NCBI GenBank assembly: GCA_964541085.1
Contig: CAZIPA010000013.1
Coordinates: forward strand, 1-49,663
DNA from: UBA4644 sp964541085
GTDB lineage: Bacteria; Bacillota; Clostridia; Oscillospirales; Butyricicoccaceae
Reading direction: 5' to 3'
Length of the DNA stretch: 49,663 bases
A program made the position numbers and the translations under genes. Shown piece after piece: positions 48,578-49,663 of this stretch (positions are counted from its first letter, which is position 1; every line of letters begins with the position of its first letter). A model generated the notes under the pieces. It searched no databases and had not been told where the DNA came from. It was given only the letters and a program-made list of their open reading frames with translations.

Positions 48578-49663
48578 ATGGATGTATTGGGCACCCTTCT
48601 GAAGCTTTGGAACGAATCCGGCTTCGCCGCCTTCTTCATGGATGGCGGATGGAAGAACCTGGTCATGATTATCATCGCCTTCGTGCTTCTCTATCTGGGT
48701 ATCGTCAAGAAGTTTGAGCCCCTCCTGTTGTGCGGCATCGCCTTTGGCTGTCTGCTGAGCAACCTGAGCTACTTCGTGGCGGTGGGCGGTGAGAATGCCA
48801 TGTACCATCCCGAGCTGTGGGCGGACTTTCTGGATCAGGCAAGTCCCTATTATCACAGCTATGGGCACATATTATCCAACGCCGGACTGCTGGATGTATT
48901 TTACATCGGCGTCAAGGCCGGCGTGTATCCCTCTTTGATTTTTATGGGCGTGGGTGCCATGACGGACTTTGGCCCCATGATCGCCAACCCCAAGAGTATG
49001 CTCATGGGCGCGTCGGCTCAGCTGGGCGTGTTTGCGGCCTTTGTGGGCGCTGTGCTGCTGGGCTTTACCGGCCCGCAGGCAGCCTCCATCGGTATCATCG
49101 GCGGTGCGGACGGCCCCACGGCCATCTATCTCACCACCAAGCTTGCCCCGGAGCTGCTGGGCCCCATTGCCATTGCGGCCTATTCCTATATGGCACTGAT
49201 TCCCCTGATCCAGCCCCCGCTGATGAAGCTGTTCACCACGGAGGAAATGCGCAAAGTGAAGATGGAGCAGACCCGTGAAGTCTCCAAGACGGAAAAGATC
49301 ATCTTCCCCATGGTGGTTTCCACCTTCGTGATTCTGCTGCTGCCCTCCACTGCGCCGCTGATCGGCTGCCTGATGCTGGGCAACCTGTTCCGGGAATGCG
49401 GCGTCACCGACCGTCTCTCCGACACCTCCCAGAATGCCCTGATGAACATCATCACCATCTTCCTGTCCACCTCTGTAGGCGCCACCATGAGCGGCGAAAA
49501 CTTCCTCAGTCTGGACACCATCAAGATCATTCTGCTGGGTCTGGTGGCCTTTGGCATTTCCACCATCGGCGGACTGCTGGGCGGCGTTGTGATGTATTAC
49601 GCCTCCGGCAAGAAGATCAATCCCCTCATCGGTTCTGCCGGTGTGTCGGCGGTTCCCATGGCA
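48578..49663 (+). CDS. oadB: Sodium-translocating decarboxylase beta subunit, cut by window end
   Basis: 362 codons in frame up to the last base with no stop, so roughly the last residues are missing (the family is about 370-430 long). It is a multi-span membrane protein that decarboxylates carboxybiotin and pumps Na+ outward. Conserved stretches: 'SLIFMGVGAMTDFGPMIANP', GASAQLGVFAAF, IGIIGGADGPTAIYLT (with the Na+-site aspartate), and the final GSAGVSAVPMA that precedes the conserved serine region. AAGGAGG lies before the ATG. Operon order is oadA-oadG-bccp-oadB. Confidence 0.95.
   Translation, partial: MDVLGTLLKLWNESGFAAFFMDGGWKNLVMIIIAFVLLYLGIVKKFEPLLLCGIAFGCLLSNLSYFVAVGGENAMYHPELWADFLDQASPYYHSYGHILSNAGLLDVFYIGVKAGVYPSLIFMGVGAMTDFGPMIANPKSMLMGASAQLGVFAAFVGAVLLGFTGPQAASIGIIGGADGPTAIYLTTKLAPELLGPIAIAAYSYMALIPLIQPPLMKLFTTEEMRKVKMEQTREVSKTEKIIFPMVVSTFVILLLPSTAPLIGCLMLGNLFRECGVTDRLSDTSQNALMNIITIFLSTSVGATMSGENFLSLDTIKIILLGLVAFGISTIGGLLGGVVMYYASGKKINPLIGSAGVSAVPMA

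Noticed and set aside
1..49663. CRISPR arrays, tRNA, rRNA, complete insertion sequences, att sites
   Set aside because: I looked for regularly spaced direct repeats, cloverleaf-like stretches and transposase genes and saw none beyond the TnpV-like remnant and the 1787-1987 element. Small tRNAs can be missed by eye.

Overview
The window comes from a GC-rich, low-G+C-phylum-type (Bacillota) genome, most likely a gut-type Clostridia of the Oscillospiraceae kind; this is inferred, not proven. The signs are strong AGGAGG ribosome binding sites, sigma-A promoters of the TTGACA-17-TATAAT type, a zinc-ribbon L33, an L10 leader with an attenuator, S-layer-homology (SLH) wall anchoring, a cohesin/dockerin pair, and a biotin-dependent sodium-pump decarboxylase. 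No rRNA, tRNA or CRISPR was seen.

Layout. 1-622: an AT-rich foreign-looking edge with a truncated SAM methyltransferase and a TnpV-like transposon remnant. 623-9181: peptide and amino-sugar catabolism (isoaspartyl dipeptidase, D-aminopeptidase, tripeptidase PepT, NagA, an MFS transporter), interrupted by a divergent pair of envelope genes (M23/LysM/G5 peptidase; DUF3298-like lipoprotein). A small structured repeat separates dppA from iadA and duplicates the end of dppA. 9236-18652: an orphan FtsX-like permease, an unknown 496-residue protein, a membrane-bound XRE regulator, a heterodimeric ABC exporter with one degenerate ATP site, and two half-size TauE/SafE proteins. 18751-19605: NAD(P)HX dehydratase.

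19749-23463 is the conserved rpmG-secE-nusG-rplK-rplA // rplJ-rplL block. It has twin L1-binding-site-like hairpins in front of rplK and rplA and an L10 leader in front of rplJ. 23493-26613 holds glycerol kinase divergent from a monoacylglycerol-lipase-like hydrolase, followed by a C39-like cysteine peptidase; together the first two could release and phosphorylate glycerol.

26812-35474 is the most striking region: a small secreted protein with a cohesin-like domain and three SLH motifs lies 17 bases upstream of a 2,521-residue secreted subtilase that carries a complete dockerin in its middle, then alternating propeller-like and Big_2 domains. The pair could form a one-protease surface complex, an OlpA-like scaffold holding a giant protease. 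35563-36588 is a convergent threonine aldolase. 36738-42256 is a tightly overlapping cobalamin nucleotide-loop operon (TIM-barrel protein, CobT, CobU, CobS, a second short CobU-like protein, CobC) followed by a MocR-type regulator whose PLP lysine is replaced by arginine. 42413-46160 is a reverse-strand set (S41 peptidase, ArgS, DUF1934/YwiB). 46440 to the end is a decarboxylase operon (OadA, OadG, biotin carrier, OadB), cut by the window edge.
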